A DNA stretch of 64,000 bases from an uncultured Pedosphaera sp. Lineage in GTDB: Bacteria > Verrucomicrobiota > Verrucomicrobiia > Limisphaerales > Pedosphaeraceae. Each line of letters starts with the position of its first letter. The first letter of the stretch is position 1. The translations under genes and the position numbers were made by a program. The stretch is taken from assembly GCA_903918755.1 (NCBI GenBank), contig CAIXFN010000028.1:1-64000 (forward strand), written 5' to 3'. Shown piece after piece: positions 27,482 to 35,886 of this stretch. The notes below the pieces were generated by a model that saw only the letters and a list, made by a program, of their open reading frames with translations, searched no databases and was not told the DNA's origin.

Positions 27482-27808
27482 TCAGAACTTGGCCCATTTT
27501 TTTGCTGCGCCTGATTTGCGATTAGGAGATTCGTTCGTCGCCCCGCCTATCTTGCTGTCAATTACGTTTGCTGCCTCTTCCATATAATAGGTGAGTGCAC
27601 CAATCAAATTGGTCGGCGCAACCGGAGGTTCCCCCATGGATTCGCGCAAATAGTTTAATTTCTCGACAAATCTCTGGGCGTCATTTTGCTCCCTTTTTCC
27701 AACCACCTCAATGACTCTGGCGCGAAACGAGAAATATTGCTCAAGGTTGAGGGCAATGGAACAGGCGGACAGTCCCAATGCCAACCCGAGCATCAATTTT
27801 GTTTTCAT
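27482..27808 (-). CDS. Small signal-anchored hypothetical protein
   Basis: This 108-residue protein starts MKTKLMLGLALGLSACS with a single hydrophobic segment (possible lipobox at SAC), then a charged helical part with 'QRFVEKLNYLRES'. It belongs to no recognised family. The leader and upstream region were duplicated at 25103-25258. It lies in the row of minus-strand orphan genes. Confidence 0.55.
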   Translation of the reverse strand: MKTKLMLGLALGLSACSIALNLEQYFSFRARVIEVVGKREQNDAQRFVEKLNYLRESMGEPPVAPTNLIGALTYYMEEAANVIDSKIGGATNESPNRKSGAAKKWAKF

Positions 27809-27886
27809 GGAATCGAATGCAGGAAGGATTTGTTATTTGAATTGAAACAAGATTTTTTAAAGCCTGATTACGTCAAAAATTTATTG
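27730..27886. repeat. Duplicated gene start and promoter region, copy 2
   Basis: Partner of 25103-25258. It contains the first 26 codons of the 108-residue protein gene and about 78 bp upstream. Confidence 0.7.
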
Positions 27887-27902
27887 CGGTCGAATACCCC
27901 CC

Positions 27903-28148
27903 TTACTTCTGATCGCCCCGCAGTCTAACTTGCTTAATTAATTGAATGATCAACTCTTCCCTAGCAACGTGTGCCAGGGCTAAATCTGCCCTTGAAAAAA
28001 TATGCTCATCGACGAAAATATCCCGATACGCTGATTGTTCAGGTAATAAAAGCGTCACTTCCATCGGAGTACGTTTACTGGATTCTGGATCTAACGCAAC
28101 CACCACTTTCCATAACGGTGAGTCCGCCATAGCACTTAGCGCCAACAA
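27903..28148 (-). CDS. Small hypothetical protein
   Basis: The 81-residue product has plausible globular composition: 'SPLWKVVVALDPES' and 'MEVTLLLPEQ' strands, then a helix 'ADLALAHVAREELIIQLIKQV'. No signal peptide or known domain is evident. It lies between two exported orphan genes on the same strand. The start is uncertain (ATG 28148 or ATG 28130). Confidence 0.45.
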   Translation of the reverse strand: MLALSAMADSPLWKVVVALDPESSKRTPMEVTLLLPEQSAYRDIFVDEHIFSRADLALAHVAREELIIQLIKQVRLRGDQK

Positions 28149-28175
28149 CTCCAGACTTAATGCTTGAAAATTGGT

Positions 28176-28727
28176 TCATTGACACGCCGCGTGACTCCAT
28201 TTGGTTGATAATCGGACACTCACAATCGGATTGCCCTCGGCAGCCAAATCAAGCCCGATTTTAATGGCATCTCCCGCCAGCAAATTTGTAACAAGTGCCA
28301 GGCGAGCAATCTGGTGAATTTCACTAACAAAATTGCTATATGTCGATTCAGCAGTCTGCGGAATGGAATGCAACCGGGCATACGCCCGGTCACAATTTTC
28401 TGATTCGATCAGCAGCAAATTTGCATTTGCCACTTGCTGTTTGGCAACCTCGATCCCAGGTAGTTGCTCTTTAACAGACTCCAATTCGCTGAGGGCCGCA
28501 TGCGGCAAGGCAAGGCAAGCCAAGGCGCGCCCACGAATACTCTTGCCCAAATTTGACTGCTCACGAGGAGTATACGCGACACAGTCGGCAGCGAGGAGCA
28601 TTACTTCACTGGGTCCTCGTCCAGAGTTTTGGGCCACCTCGCCTGGGGCTCCTTGCGGAATTGCTTGGGACACAGGGGCCAACAAACCAACAATGATGGC
28701 AAGAACTACGTAACGAAAATAATTCAT
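28176..28727 (-). CDS. Exported hypothetical protein
   Basis: The signal peptide (YVVLAIIVGLLAPVSQA) begins at ATG 28727, giving 183 residues; an in-frame Rhs remnant lies upstream and should not be counted as part of this gene. The mature part is helical, with paired Cys residues ('DCVAY', 'LACLALP', 'ENCDRAY'). No family is recognised. The position directly after an Rhs remnant is the place where immunity genes usually sit, but the signal peptide and lack of homology leave this open. Confidence 0.5.
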   Translation of the reverse strand: MNYFRYVVLAIIVGLLAPVSQAIPQGAPGEVAQNSGRGPSEVMLLAADCVAYTPREQSNLGKSIRGRALACLALPHAALSELESVKEQLPGIEVAKQQVANANLLLIESENCDRAYARLHSIPQTAESTYSNFVSEIHQIARLALVTNLLAGDAIKIGLDLAAEGNPIVSVRLSTKWSHAACQ

Positions 28728-28769
28728 AAAAAGCAATCGTTCAAAGCCAGATGGCCGTCGATTCATGAT

Positions 28770-28934
28770 AAAATCGGCCTCAGAATTCCGCGTGAGGCGG
28801 TTCAGGTTGTCGTAGCCGTTGGTTGTCGTGATGCGCACCGTGCCGTCTTTGTCAAAAGCAATCTGCCGCACCAGCGGCGAATGCGCAAGGAAGGAATAGA
28901 TGGGGCAATTCGTCCGCTCGGAAATGATCAGCAA
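28770..28934 (-). pseudogene. Rhs/YD-repeat remnant
   Basis: The translated segment 'SFLAHSPLVRQIAFDKDG' followed by 'TVRITTTNGYDNLNRLTR' has the YD-repeat pattern (YDxLNRLT) of verrucomicrobial Rhs proteins. Only about 40 residues survive. There is no Rhs core, shell or protease motif around it, so a once larger Rhs gene has been deleted or this is a displaced C-terminal cassette. Confidence 0.65.
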
Positions 28935-28951
28935 ACGGGATTCTTGGGGAA

Positions 28952-29137
28952 TCAGCGATCGCGCAGTCCCAGCTGCCTCAAGATGGGCTCGACGGAATCG
29001 TCGCCAAGTTCAACCGTCTTCAAGATGCGGATGACCTCAGCCGTCTTTTTCTCGCTGACGACTTTATCAAACTCAGCCATCAACCCGCTAACATAAATTC
29101 GCTCATTGACGGTCATGCCTGCGTATTTGGATCGCAT
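28952..29137 (-). CDS. 61-residue hypothetical protein, possible immunity-type
   Basis: The protein reads MRSKYAGMTVNERIYVSG then an all-helical remainder ('MAEFDKVVSEKKTAEVIRIL', ending GLRD). Small proteins with this 'KYxGMTVNERLxxSG' opening occur widely in diverse bacteria as hypothetical proteins, from memory. It ends where the Rhs remnant begins. It is probably a real gene. Confidence 0.6.
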   Translation of the reverse strand: MRSKYAGMTVNERIYVSGLMAEFDKVVSEKKTAEVIRILKTVELGDDSVEPILRQLGLRDR

Positions 29138-29241
29138 AGTAAAAGTTTTATGGATAGGCGGCTACGGCCTTTGATTCTCTCAATGAATACGCACAGGGAC
29201 TGAACATTTTTCGCCGATTTGTCCCAAACCTCCAGAATCAA

Positions 29242-29559
29242 CTAGGGTGATCCTTTAACGATTCCCATAATCGTTCCCGCAATCATACCGCCGACTACAA
29301 ACCAGCGGATCCAAACCACTTTCGGAAACAAGCAAAATGGCGGCATCCAAAGCCACAGTATTGATGCGGAACCTCCACGAAGCATCCACAAGGCAAGCAA
29401 CAGGGAGACGAACATTGCGACAGAGTTCATTAAAAAATCATGTGCTTGCAACCAGGGAACGAACGAGTGGGTGGCAAAACATCCCACAATGCTAAAGATC
29501 AGCAGAAAAGACATCACGATAGATATGGCCCAATCCATCGGTCGCATTTTGCTATTCAT
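29242..29559 (-). CDS. Small four-helix membrane protein
   Basis: Starting at ATG 29559 (MNSKMRPMDWAISIV) the product has 105 residues with about four hydrophobic helices and no charged catalytic motif. The start overlaps the stop of the upstream membrane-protein gene by eight bases, so the two are likely co-translated and may form a complex. Unknown family. Confidence 0.55.
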   Translation of the reverse strand: MNSKMRPMDWAISIVMSFLLIFSIVGCFATHSFVPWLQAHDFLMNSVAMFVSLLLALWMLRGGSASILWLWMPPFCLFPKVVWIRWFVVGGMIAGTIMGIVKGSP

Positions 29560-29893
29560 AATAAAACTTAATTTTCTCAAAAAGCTTCCAGAACGCAAGT
29601 CCATACATTAGATTCATTATAAGCCAAAGAGCTGTTTGAGTACAAAGGTGAAACCAAAATTTTTGTGGGGCATCGCTTCTCGCAGTTCCTCCGCCCTGAT
29701 ACATTTGAAAGATTCCTGTTTGGTAAGAGCCCACCAGGGTAAGAATCATAAACTCCAAGACGGAGCCCAGGATCACGAGCGCGATCACATTCCTGGCGAA
29801 GATCGCAATAGTCAGGAGCGTAAGCAAATAGATAGCAGCCATCACCAAACACAATGGGTGCCTGGCGGCGCGCTTAAAAGTCTCTCGAGCCAA
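29552..29893 (-). CDS. Small three-helix membrane protein
   Basis: The product has up to 113 residues with hydrophobic segments 'LCLVMAAIYLLTLLTIAIFA', 'VIALVILGSVLEFMILTLVG' and 'LWLIMNLMYGLAFW'. The start would be TTG 29893; ATG 29842 is an alternative that would shorten the first helix. It overlaps the next membrane gene. Unknown family; a paired membrane module is inferred from the overlap. Confidence 0.5.
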   Translation of the reverse strand: MARETFKRAARHPLCLVMAAIYLLTLLTIAIFARNVIALVILGSVLEFMILTLVGSYQTGIFQMYQGGGTARSDAPQKFWFHLCTQTALWLIMNLMYGLAFWKLFEKIKFYYE

Positions 29894-30008
29894 TTGGTTT
29901 GAGCGTGTTTTGAAAATTGGAATTGTTTATTTTGCAGTTATTGTTCGAGGGTTGCCGCTGCTATGAATGATGATGCTGCAAACGCATCCGACTACCGGCA
30001 CAGGCTTG

Positions 30009-30374
30009 CTATCGCCCTTTTGATTCAGTTCGCAGTCTTGCAGCCTGTTCCTCCAACTTAGTAATGGCATTGGTGCGCGCGCGCTCGACCATTCGGTCGA
30101 GATGAGAGCCTGTCCGCTGCTTGCTGCCCGATGGGTAGTAGATCCTGATCGCTTCAATTCCCGAAGGGATTTCCTCCACGCTCTTTTTCTGGACTGAGCT
30201 CTGCACCACCTCGTCAAAGAACTGAATTTGATCTTCCGCCATGGCCACACGGATGCGGATGTCCAGATTGTCCCACCAGGCGCAGCAGACAACGACCGCC
30301 AGAAAAACAATTATGATTTCCTTCACGCGACGCAAAAGGACTTGGACACAGACTGGCAGGTTGTTGGTGCTCAT
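30009..30374 (-). CDS. Single-helix membrane-anchored hypothetical protein
   Basis: The 121-residue product has a basic N-terminus, one helix (IIIVFLAVVVCCAWW) and a soluble C-terminal domain ending in a charged helix ('LDRMVERARTNAITKLEEQA'). No family is recognised. It is the first gene of the minus-strand orphan row, next to the composite repeats at 30.5-31 kb. Confidence 0.5.
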   Translation of the reverse strand: MSTNNLPVCVQVLLRRVKEIIIVFLAVVVCCAWWDNLDIRIRVAMAEDQIQFFDEVVQSSVQKKSVEEIPSGIEAIRIYYPSGSKQRTGSHLDRMVERARTNAITKLEEQAARLRTESKGR

Positions 30375-30471
30375 GGAGCTGCGAGGATGAGGTTACGCGG
30401 GAAGGGAATGCTCGCAAGCGCAATGTGAACGTGGCGGAGAGGAAGGTGCGGCCGGGTCGGCCATCGTTTCG

Positions 30472-30745
30472 GGGCGCGCCTTTGGCTCGGGGAATTGTGG
30501 AGCGGTGGTTGGGAAGGCAGTGGCGCGGGATTTGGATGGTTTCCGATACATTTGCCAATCGATGGTCGCAGCGAGGTTGACACAACACCGTTGGTGTTGA
30601 GGGAGAGTTTTATGGTTACCCGGGGTAGGCGCTCCTGCCTCGCGCCAACCCCGGGCTGGAGGGCACAACACCGTTGGTGTTGGGGAATGGCGGGGCGGGT
30701 GTTTTTCGGGGGATGGTGTTCTGGGGCGTCGCGAGGGACGCTTTG
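30472..30745. repeat. Composite palindromic element, full copy A
   Basis: A hairpin CAACACC-GTT-GGTGTTG (30583-30599) is followed by a large stem-loop in which CCCGGGGT (30619-30626) pairs with ACCCCGGG (30648-30655) and inner GGCGC pairs with GCGCC. A second identical CAACACC-GTT-GGTGTTG follows (30666-30682). The sequence outside the hairpins is also repeated in copy B exactly 289 bp downstream. Open frames through it are chance. It is probably a mobile, non-autonomous REP/BIME-like family. Confidence 0.75.
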
Positions 30746-30760
30746 CAGCAGGCGACATCG

Positions 30761-30985
30761 GGGTGCGCCTTTGGGTCTGGGAATTTCAGAGTGATGGTTG
30801 GGAAGGCAGTAGCGCGGAATTTGGTTGATTTCGGTCGCATTTGCCAGTCGATGGTCGTCGCGAGGTTGGCACAACACCGTTGGTGTTGAGGGAGCCTCTT
30901 TTGGTTACCCGGGGTAGGCGCTCCTGCCTCGCGCCAACCCCGGGCTGGAGGGCACAACACCGTTGGTGTTGGGGAACGGGGGGCG
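30761..30985. repeat. Composite palindromic element, full copy B
   Basis: This copy has the same architecture as copy A with hairpins at 30872-30888, 30908-30944 and 30955-30971, all offset by 289 bp. About 110 bp of matching left flank (from GCGCCTTTGG) shows that a larger segment was duplicated in tandem. The 30375-31093 stretch holds no gene. Confidence 0.75.
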
Positions 30986-31093
30986 GATTGTGTCGGGTGC
31001 GAAAGGGCAACGGGGTGGATACCACTTTTGCCTTGGCCACAAATAGTGTAAGGTAGCCCCGTCGGTGGCCGACATAATGGCAGACATTGAATT

Positions 31094-31708
31094 ATGAAAA
31101 AATATCTTCTCGGATTGTTGAGTTTGATTGTTGGCGGAATGGGAATCGCGCAGGCCGGCGACAGCAGCTTTTTCACCGTGCCCAAGGTGCCGGAGGGCGC
31201 GGAGGTCATCACGCTGGGGGCGGGCTGTTTCTGGTGCACGGAGGCCATTTTTCAACAGGTTCCCGGGGTTTTGACGGTCACCTCCGGTTATATGGGCGGC
31301 ACGACAAAGCGGCCGACCTACCAGCAGGTTTGCACCGGCTCCACGGGCCATGCGGAGGTGTCGCAGATTGTTTTTGATCCCAAGAAGACAACCCTGGAAA
31401 AGATCCTGGCGGTTTTCTGGCATGCGCATGATCCCACCACCCTGAACCGCCAGGGCTACGACTCGGGCACGCAATATCGCTCGGCGATTTTTTACCAGAA
31501 CGCCGCGCAGAAGGAGATCGCGGTCAAGGCCAAAGCCGAGGCGGGCAAGGAGTTCGTAGACCCCATCGTGACGGAAATCACCGCCGCGGGGGAGTTCTAC
31601 CCGGCGGAGAACTATCACCAGAATTATTACCAATTGAACAAGGACGGGAATCCGTATTGCAACCGGGTGATCGCCCCCAAGCTGAAGAAATTAGGTTTGA
31701 AGAATTGA
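31094..31708 (+). CDS. msrA: Exported peptide methionine-S-sulfoxide reductase MsrA
   Basis: The catalytic GCFWC motif (C45, C48) follows a Sec signal peptide at residues 1-22. 'GYMGG', '[15 protein letters not shown]' and the C-terminal '[23 protein letters not shown]' complete the MsrA signature. The enzyme reduces methionine S-sulfoxide in envelope proteins, using thioredoxin-type electrons. Export is unusual for MsrA but known in other lineages. It is followed after 28 bases by msrB, so the pair covers both sulfoxide epimers. Electrons in the envelope could come from the DsbD/TlpA-type proteins encoded at 60-62 kb. Confidence 0.95.
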   Translation: MKKYLLGLLSLIVGGMGIAQAGDSSFFTVPKVPEGAEVITLGAGCFWCTEAIFQQVPGVLTVTSGYMGGTTKRPTYQQVCTGSTGHAEVSQIVFDPKKTTLEKILAVFWHAHDPTTLNRQGYDSGTQYRSAIFYQNAAQKEIAVKAKAEAGKEFVDPIVTEITAAGEFYPAENYHQNYYQLNKDGNPYCNRVIAPKLKKLGLKN

Positions 31709-31736
31709 GTCAACCTCCGCGAATACCAAAAATACC

Positions 31737-32327
31737 ATGACCCTTTATTATCTCATTCTCGGAACACTTTGTGTGGCTGCTTCGATGGCGGCGGTGGCCG
31801 GGGACGCCGGCAAACCTGGAAAACCGGAGGGCACGGAGGCCGCCGCCGGGACCATTCCCGTGCGACTGCTGGACGCCGAGGGAAAACTGGGACCGCGCAC
31901 GAACGTGGCCAAAGTAGTGAAGACCGATCTCGAATGGCGGGCGCAACTCACGCCGGACCAATATCGCATCGCGCGGGCGAAGGGCACCGAACCGGCGTTT
32001 TGCGGGGCGTTTTACGATCAAAAGAAGCCGGGGGTGTACTATTGCATTTGCTGCGATCTGCCGTTGTTCACCTCCGCCACCAAATTTGATTCCGGCACCG
32101 GCTGGCCAAGCTTTTTCGCGCCCATCGCGGCGGAGAACGTCGTGACGCACACGGACCGGAGCTACGGCATGGTGCGGACCGAAATTCTCTGCGCCCGCTG
32201 CGACGGGCATCTGGGCCATGTATTCAACGACGGTCCGCGGCCGACAGGCGAGCGGCATTGCCTGAATTCCGCCTCGCTGGTCTTTCGCGAGAATAAAGCC
32301 TTCAAGGACGCGACCGCCGGTCATTGA
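31737..32327 (+). CDS. msrB: Exported peptide methionine-R-sulfoxide reductase MsrB
   Basis: A signal peptide ([18 protein letters not shown]) precedes the MsrB domain. Zinc ligands are C103/C106 and C152/C155, the catalytic Cys is C175 in '[10 protein letters not shown]', and a probable recycling Cys is C89 in 'GTEPAFCG'. The '[10 protein letters not shown]' block is diagnostic. It reduces methionine R-sulfoxide in the envelope and forms an operon with msrA. Confidence 0.95.
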   Translation: MTLYYLILGTLCVAASMAAVAGDAGKPGKPEGTEAAAGTIPVRLLDAEGKLGPRTNVAKVVKTDLEWRAQLTPDQYRIARAKGTEPAFCGAFYDQKKPGVYYCICCDLPLFTSATKFDSGTGWPSFFAPIAAENVVTHTDRSYGMVRTEILCARCDGHLGHVFNDGPRPTGERHCLNSASLVFRENKAFKDATAGH

Positions 32328-32456
32328 GCCGCGGGCTTTCGGGTTGAACTCGGGGACCAAAACCCCGAGAGTGGCCGCCCAGATGAAACGGCTTGACCAG
32401 CTCCCCACCACGGCGACCGGCGGATTTGTTGTCCGCCGGTTAGCGCCTTAGCCGCC

Positions 32457-33128
32457 ATGGAAACCGGCGACTGGCAACTGGTGTGGTTTACGGTTTGGGT
32501 GGCATTGCTCAGCACGCTGGTGATTCTGCCGTTTGGCCTGGCGGTGAGTTGGTGGCTGGCCCGCCGGGAGTGGCGGGGAAAATCGCTGGTGGAAACCCTG
32601 ATTTCGCTCCCGTTGGTCATGCCCCCGGTGGCGACCGGTTTGATCCTCCTCAAGGTGCTGGGCCGGCGGGGTTCGGTGGGCGGATTTTTGCACGACCATT
32701 TCGCTCTGGACGTGGTCTTCACCTGGCGGGCGGTGCTGCTGGCTTTGTGCGTCATGTCTTTCCCCCTCTTCGTTCGTTCGGCGCGAGTGGCCTTCGAGGG
32801 AGTGAATCCGCGGCTGGAGCAGATCGCGCGCACCCTGGGGGCCGGCGATTTCCGGGTGTTCTGCACGATCACGCTCCCGCTGGCCGCGCGCGGGATCATT
32901 GCCGGGTGTCTGCTGGCCTTCGCCCGGGCGCTCGGGGAATTCGGCGCCACCGTCATGGTCGCCGGCAACATTCCGGGACAGACCACCACCTTATCCCTGG
33001 CGATTTTCAGCTCCGTGCAGCAGGGCGAAGACACCCGGGCTTACCGGCTGCTGGCGATCTCCGTGGTGCTGGCCTTCCTGGCGGTGTGGACCGGTGAATG
33101 GCTCAACCGCCGCCGGCGCGCGCGTTAA
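32457..33128 (+). CDS. modB: Molybdate ABC transporter permease ModB
   Basis: This is a five- to six-helix permease of 223 residues. It has the EAA-type coupling loop 'EQIARTLGAGDFRVFCTITLP' and the ModB landmarks 'LPLVMPPVATGLILL' and 'FARALGEFGATVMVAGNIPG'. It carries molybdate (or tungstate) across the inner membrane with ModC. No ModA binding protein is encoded in the window; the gap upstream of modB (32328-32456) holds none. modC starts two bases after its stop. Confidence 0.9.
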   Translation: METGDWQLVWFTVWVALLSTLVILPFGLAVSWWLARREWRGKSLVETLISLPLVMPPVATGLILLKVLGRRGSVGGFLHDHFALDVVFTWRAVLLALCVMSFPLFVRSARVAFEGVNPRLEQIARTLGAGDFRVFCTITLPLAARGIIAGCLLAFARALGEFGATVMVAGNIPGQTTTLSLAIFSSVQQGEDTRAYRLLAISVVLAFLAVWTGEWLNRRRRAR

Positions 33129-33129
33129 C

Positions 33130-34206
33130 ATGGCTTTACTCCTGCGCCACATCTCCCTGCCCCTGGCCACCTTGACGCTGGCGGTGGAAGCTGAATTGCC
33201 GGGGGGAATCACCATTCTGTTCGGGCCCTCCGGCGCCGGCAAAACCACGCTCCTGGAGGTGATCGCCGGATTGCGTCAGGCGCCGCAGGCCTTCATCCAG
33301 CTAGGGGACGAAGTGCTGACGGACACAGCGCGGGGCATCGCCGTGCCGGCCCGACTGCGCGGGATCGGTTACGTGCCGCAAGATCTCGCGCTATTTCCGC
33401 ACCTTTCCGTCCGGCAAAACCTGAATTATGGACGCAAGACCGGCGCCGCCGCCAACCCACTATTCTCGCCGGAACATGTGGTCCGGGTGCTGGATATGGC
33501 TCCCCTGCTCGCCCGGGGAGTGGCGGAACTTTCCGGTGGGGAACAACAACGGGTGGCGCTGGCGCGGGCTTTGCTGGCCTCGCCTCGACTGCTGTTGCTC
33601 GATGAACCGCTGGCGGGCCTCGATGCCGGCCTGAAAACCCGGATCATTCCCTACCTGGCCCGCATCCGGGAGGAGTTTCAACTCCCCATGATTTACGTCA
33701 CGCATGATCGCCACGAGATGCTTGCCCTGGGGGACATACTGGCCGTGCTGGTGGACGGCCGCGTGGCGCAATGCGGTCCCCTGCGGGAAGTGTTCCACCG
33801 GCCCGCCAACCTGGCGGTCGCCGACCTGGTAGCGGTGGAAACCGTGCAACCAGGGCGGATTCTCAGAATCGCCGGGGGCCTCGCAACGGTGTTGGTGGGC
33901 ACCGCGGAACTCGCGGCCCTGGCGGAGGGACTGCCGGCGGGCACCGAATCGGTTTACGTCTGCATCCGCGCGGAGGACGTCATCCTATTGAAGGAGGGCA
34001 ATGGGCCGAGCAGCGCGCGCAACCGGCTCGCGGCGGTGGTAGAATCCAGCAGCCCCGCCGGCCCGCTCACGCGCGTGGAATTGGATTGCGGTTTTCCCCT
34101 CACGGTTTTGTTGACACGCCAGGCGTGCGCCGAACTTTCGCTGACGCCCGGCGCACGGATCACGGCGCTGGTCAAAGCCCCCAGCATTCACTTGATTGCG
34201 CGGTAA
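33130..34206 (+). CDS. modC: Molybdate ABC transporter ATPase ModC
   Basis: ATG 33130 starts directly after modB (the open frame extends upstream but overlaps modB). Walker A is GPSGAGKTT (32-40), the Q-loop PQD is at 83-85, the ABC signature LSGGEQQ at 134-140, and Walker B LLLLDEP at 154-160. The H-loop is in 'YVTHDRHE'. The C-terminal 70 residues form a TOBE/Mop-like oxyanion-binding domain. Length (358) matches ModC. It powers ModB. Confidence 0.93.
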   Translation: MALLLRHISLPLATLTLAVEAELPGGITILFGPSGAGKTTLLEVIAGLRQAPQAFIQLGDEVLTDTARGIAVPARLRGIGYVPQDLALFPHLSVRQNLNYGRKTGAAANPLFSPEHVVRVLDMAPLLARGVAELSGGEQQRVALARALLASPRLLLLDEPLAGLDAGLKTRIIPYLARIREEFQLPMIYVTHDRHEMLALGDILAVLVDGRVAQCGPLREVFHRPANLAVADLVAVETVQPGRILRIAGGLATVLVGTAELAALAEGLPAGTESVYVCIRAEDVILLKEGNGPSSARNRLAAVVESSSPAGPLTRVELDCGFPLTVLLTRQACAELSLTPGARITALVKAPSIHLIAR

Positions 34207-34342
34207 AGCGGGCAACCGGCCCGCCCAAATACTGTCGCTGGCAGAGCAGGATTCAGCCACCCGGAAGGAGCGCGGAATGGAAAAAACCTTGTTGATCATT
34301 CCGGGGGCAGGTGACAGGATATTTCCAATAAGCCCATTAACC

Positions 34343-35806
34343 ATGAAAAATCAAAATTCTGCCAAATTCTCCAAGACTTACGGCCTTTCGCGCCGTGATT
34401 TCGTCCGGCGCACAGCCCTTGCGGCAGGTGCGGCCAGTTTCGCCTTTCCATATGTTGGCCGCGTGCTGGGTGCCAATGACCGGATTGCGGTCGCCTGCAT
34501 CGGGGTGGGCGGCAAGGGCGACAGCGACAGCAGCGACGCGGAAGCCAGCGGTGGCCAGATGGTCGCCATCTGCGATGTGGACGCCAACAACCTGGCCCGG
34601 AAGGCCAGCCAGTTCAAAGGCAAATTCCCGGACATCAAGCAGTTCAAGGATTACCGGGAAATGCTCGACAAGGTCGGCAAGGACATTGATGCGGTGACGG
34701 TTTCCACGCCGGATCACAATCACGGTGTCGCCGCCATTCGGGCAATGAAAATGGGCAAGCATTGCTTCTGCCAGAAGCCGCTCGTGCAGACGGTTTCGGA
34801 AGCCCGGCTCGTGCGCCAGTTGGCCAAGGAAAAAAATCTCGCCACGCAAATGGGCAACCAGGGCAGCGCGCACGACGGCCTGCGCCGCGCGGTCGAAGTC
34901 ATTCACGCCGGAGTCATTGGCGCGCCGAAGGAATTGCACGTCTGGTCCAACCGCCCGATCTGGCCCCAGGGCCTGGATCGTCCCGCCGGGGTGGATGAAG
35001 TGCCCAAGGATTTGGATTGGGATCTCTGGCTGGGGCCGGCCAAGGTGCGCCCCTTCAAAAAGGGTGTTTACCATTCGTTCAATTGGCGCGGCTGGTATGA
35101 ATTCGGCACCGGCGCCCTCGGCGATATGGCGTGCCATACGGTCAACATGCCGTTCCGCGCGTTGAAGCTGGGTTATCCCAGCGCGGTGGAACTGGAAATC
35201 GCCTCCCGCGTTTATCCCGAGACCTTCCCGATCACCTCGCGCATCCGCTTTGAATTCCCCGAGCGCGAAGGCCTGCCCCCGTTGAAATTCTGGTGGTATG
35301 ACGGCAATCCCACGGCCGATCCGTTGTTCAAGCCCCTCCGCCCGCCGTCGGAAGTCACGCGCGAAATCGTCAACATGCGGGACAAACTCCCGCCCAGCGG
35401 CGCCTTGATCATCGGCGACAAGGGCAAGATCTTCTCGCCGGACGATTACGGCTCGAGCTTCCAGATCCTGCTGAATGGCCAGGACACCTACAAATCCGGC
35501 AATGAAAGCGAAGTCTGCAAAGCCGTGCCCATCACGATCCCCCGCAATATGAAACCGGGCGACGGCAACGACACCCTGCACCACATGCAGGAATGGTTCC
35601 GGATGATGAAGGATCCGAGCAAGCCCGCTTACTCGAACTTCGACATCGCCGCCTACCTGGCCGAAGTCATCCTGCTCGGTTGCGTGGCCCTGCGCACCGG
35701 CGAAGGCAAGCACATGAAGTGGGACGGCCCGAACATGACCTCGCCGAACCTGCCGGAAGCCGCCCAGTTCGTGAAGCGCGAGAACCGCGCCGGCTGGGAA
35801 GCCTAA
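34343..35806 (+). CDS. Tat-exported Gfo/Idh/MocA family oxidoreductase
   Basis: The start at ATG 34343 exposes a Tat signal (SRRDFVRR, residues 16-23, then a weakly hydrophobic Ala-rich stretch). The Rossmann motif GVGGKG (54-59) binds NAD(P). 'CQKPLVQT' stands in for the usual EKP, so the catalytic Lys is kept. 'DWDLWLGPAK' and the C-terminal '(N)MTSPNLPEAAQFV' are typical of the planctomycete/verrucomicrobial secreted branch, whose substrates are mostly sugars or inositols but often unknown. Length 487. A strong terminator follows, so it is probably transcribed alone or with modBC. Confidence 0.9.
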   Translation: MKNQNSAKFSKTYGLSRRDFVRRTALAAGAASFAFPYVGRVLGANDRIAVACIGVGGKGDSDSSDAEASGGQMVAICDVDANNLARKASQFKGKFPDIKQFKDYREMLDKVGKDIDAVTVSTPDHNHGVAAIRAMKMGKHCFCQKPLVQTVSEARLVRQLAKEKNLATQMGNQGSAHDGLRRAVEVIHAGVIGAPKELHVWSNRPIWPQGLDRPAGVDEVPKDLDWDLWLGPAKVRPFKKGVYHSFNWRGWYEFGTGALGDMACHTVNMPFRALKLGYPSAVELEIASRVYPETFPITSRIRFEFPEREGLPPLKFWWYDGNPTADPLFKPLRPPSEVTREIVNMRDKLPPSGALIIGDKGKIFSPDDYGSSFQILLNGQDTYKSGNESEVCKAVPITIPRNMKPGDGNDTLHHMQEWFRMMKDPSKPAYSNFDIAAYLAEVILLGCVALRTGEGKHMKWDGPNMTSPNLPEAAQFVKRENRAGWEA

Positions 35807-35828
35807 GCCGGTCGTTTGGTAATTTCAC

Positions 35829-35862
35829 CCGGCGCTTCGCCTCCGCGAAGCGCCGGTTTTTT
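35829..35862 (+). terminator. Intrinsic terminator
   Basis: A perfect 12-bp stem CCGGCGCTTCGC / GCGAAGCGCCGG with a four-base CTCC loop is followed by six Ts. It lies 22 bases after the oxidoreductase stop and just past the end of the convergent DsrE-type operon. Confidence 0.92.
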
Positions 35863-35886
35863 GTAGTCTGGAGATGGCGCCTCACT

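Noticed and set aside
32328-32456. Molybdenum-cofactor riboswitch or modA upstream of modB
   Set aside because: The 129-base gap shows no such structure that I can support and is too short for modA.
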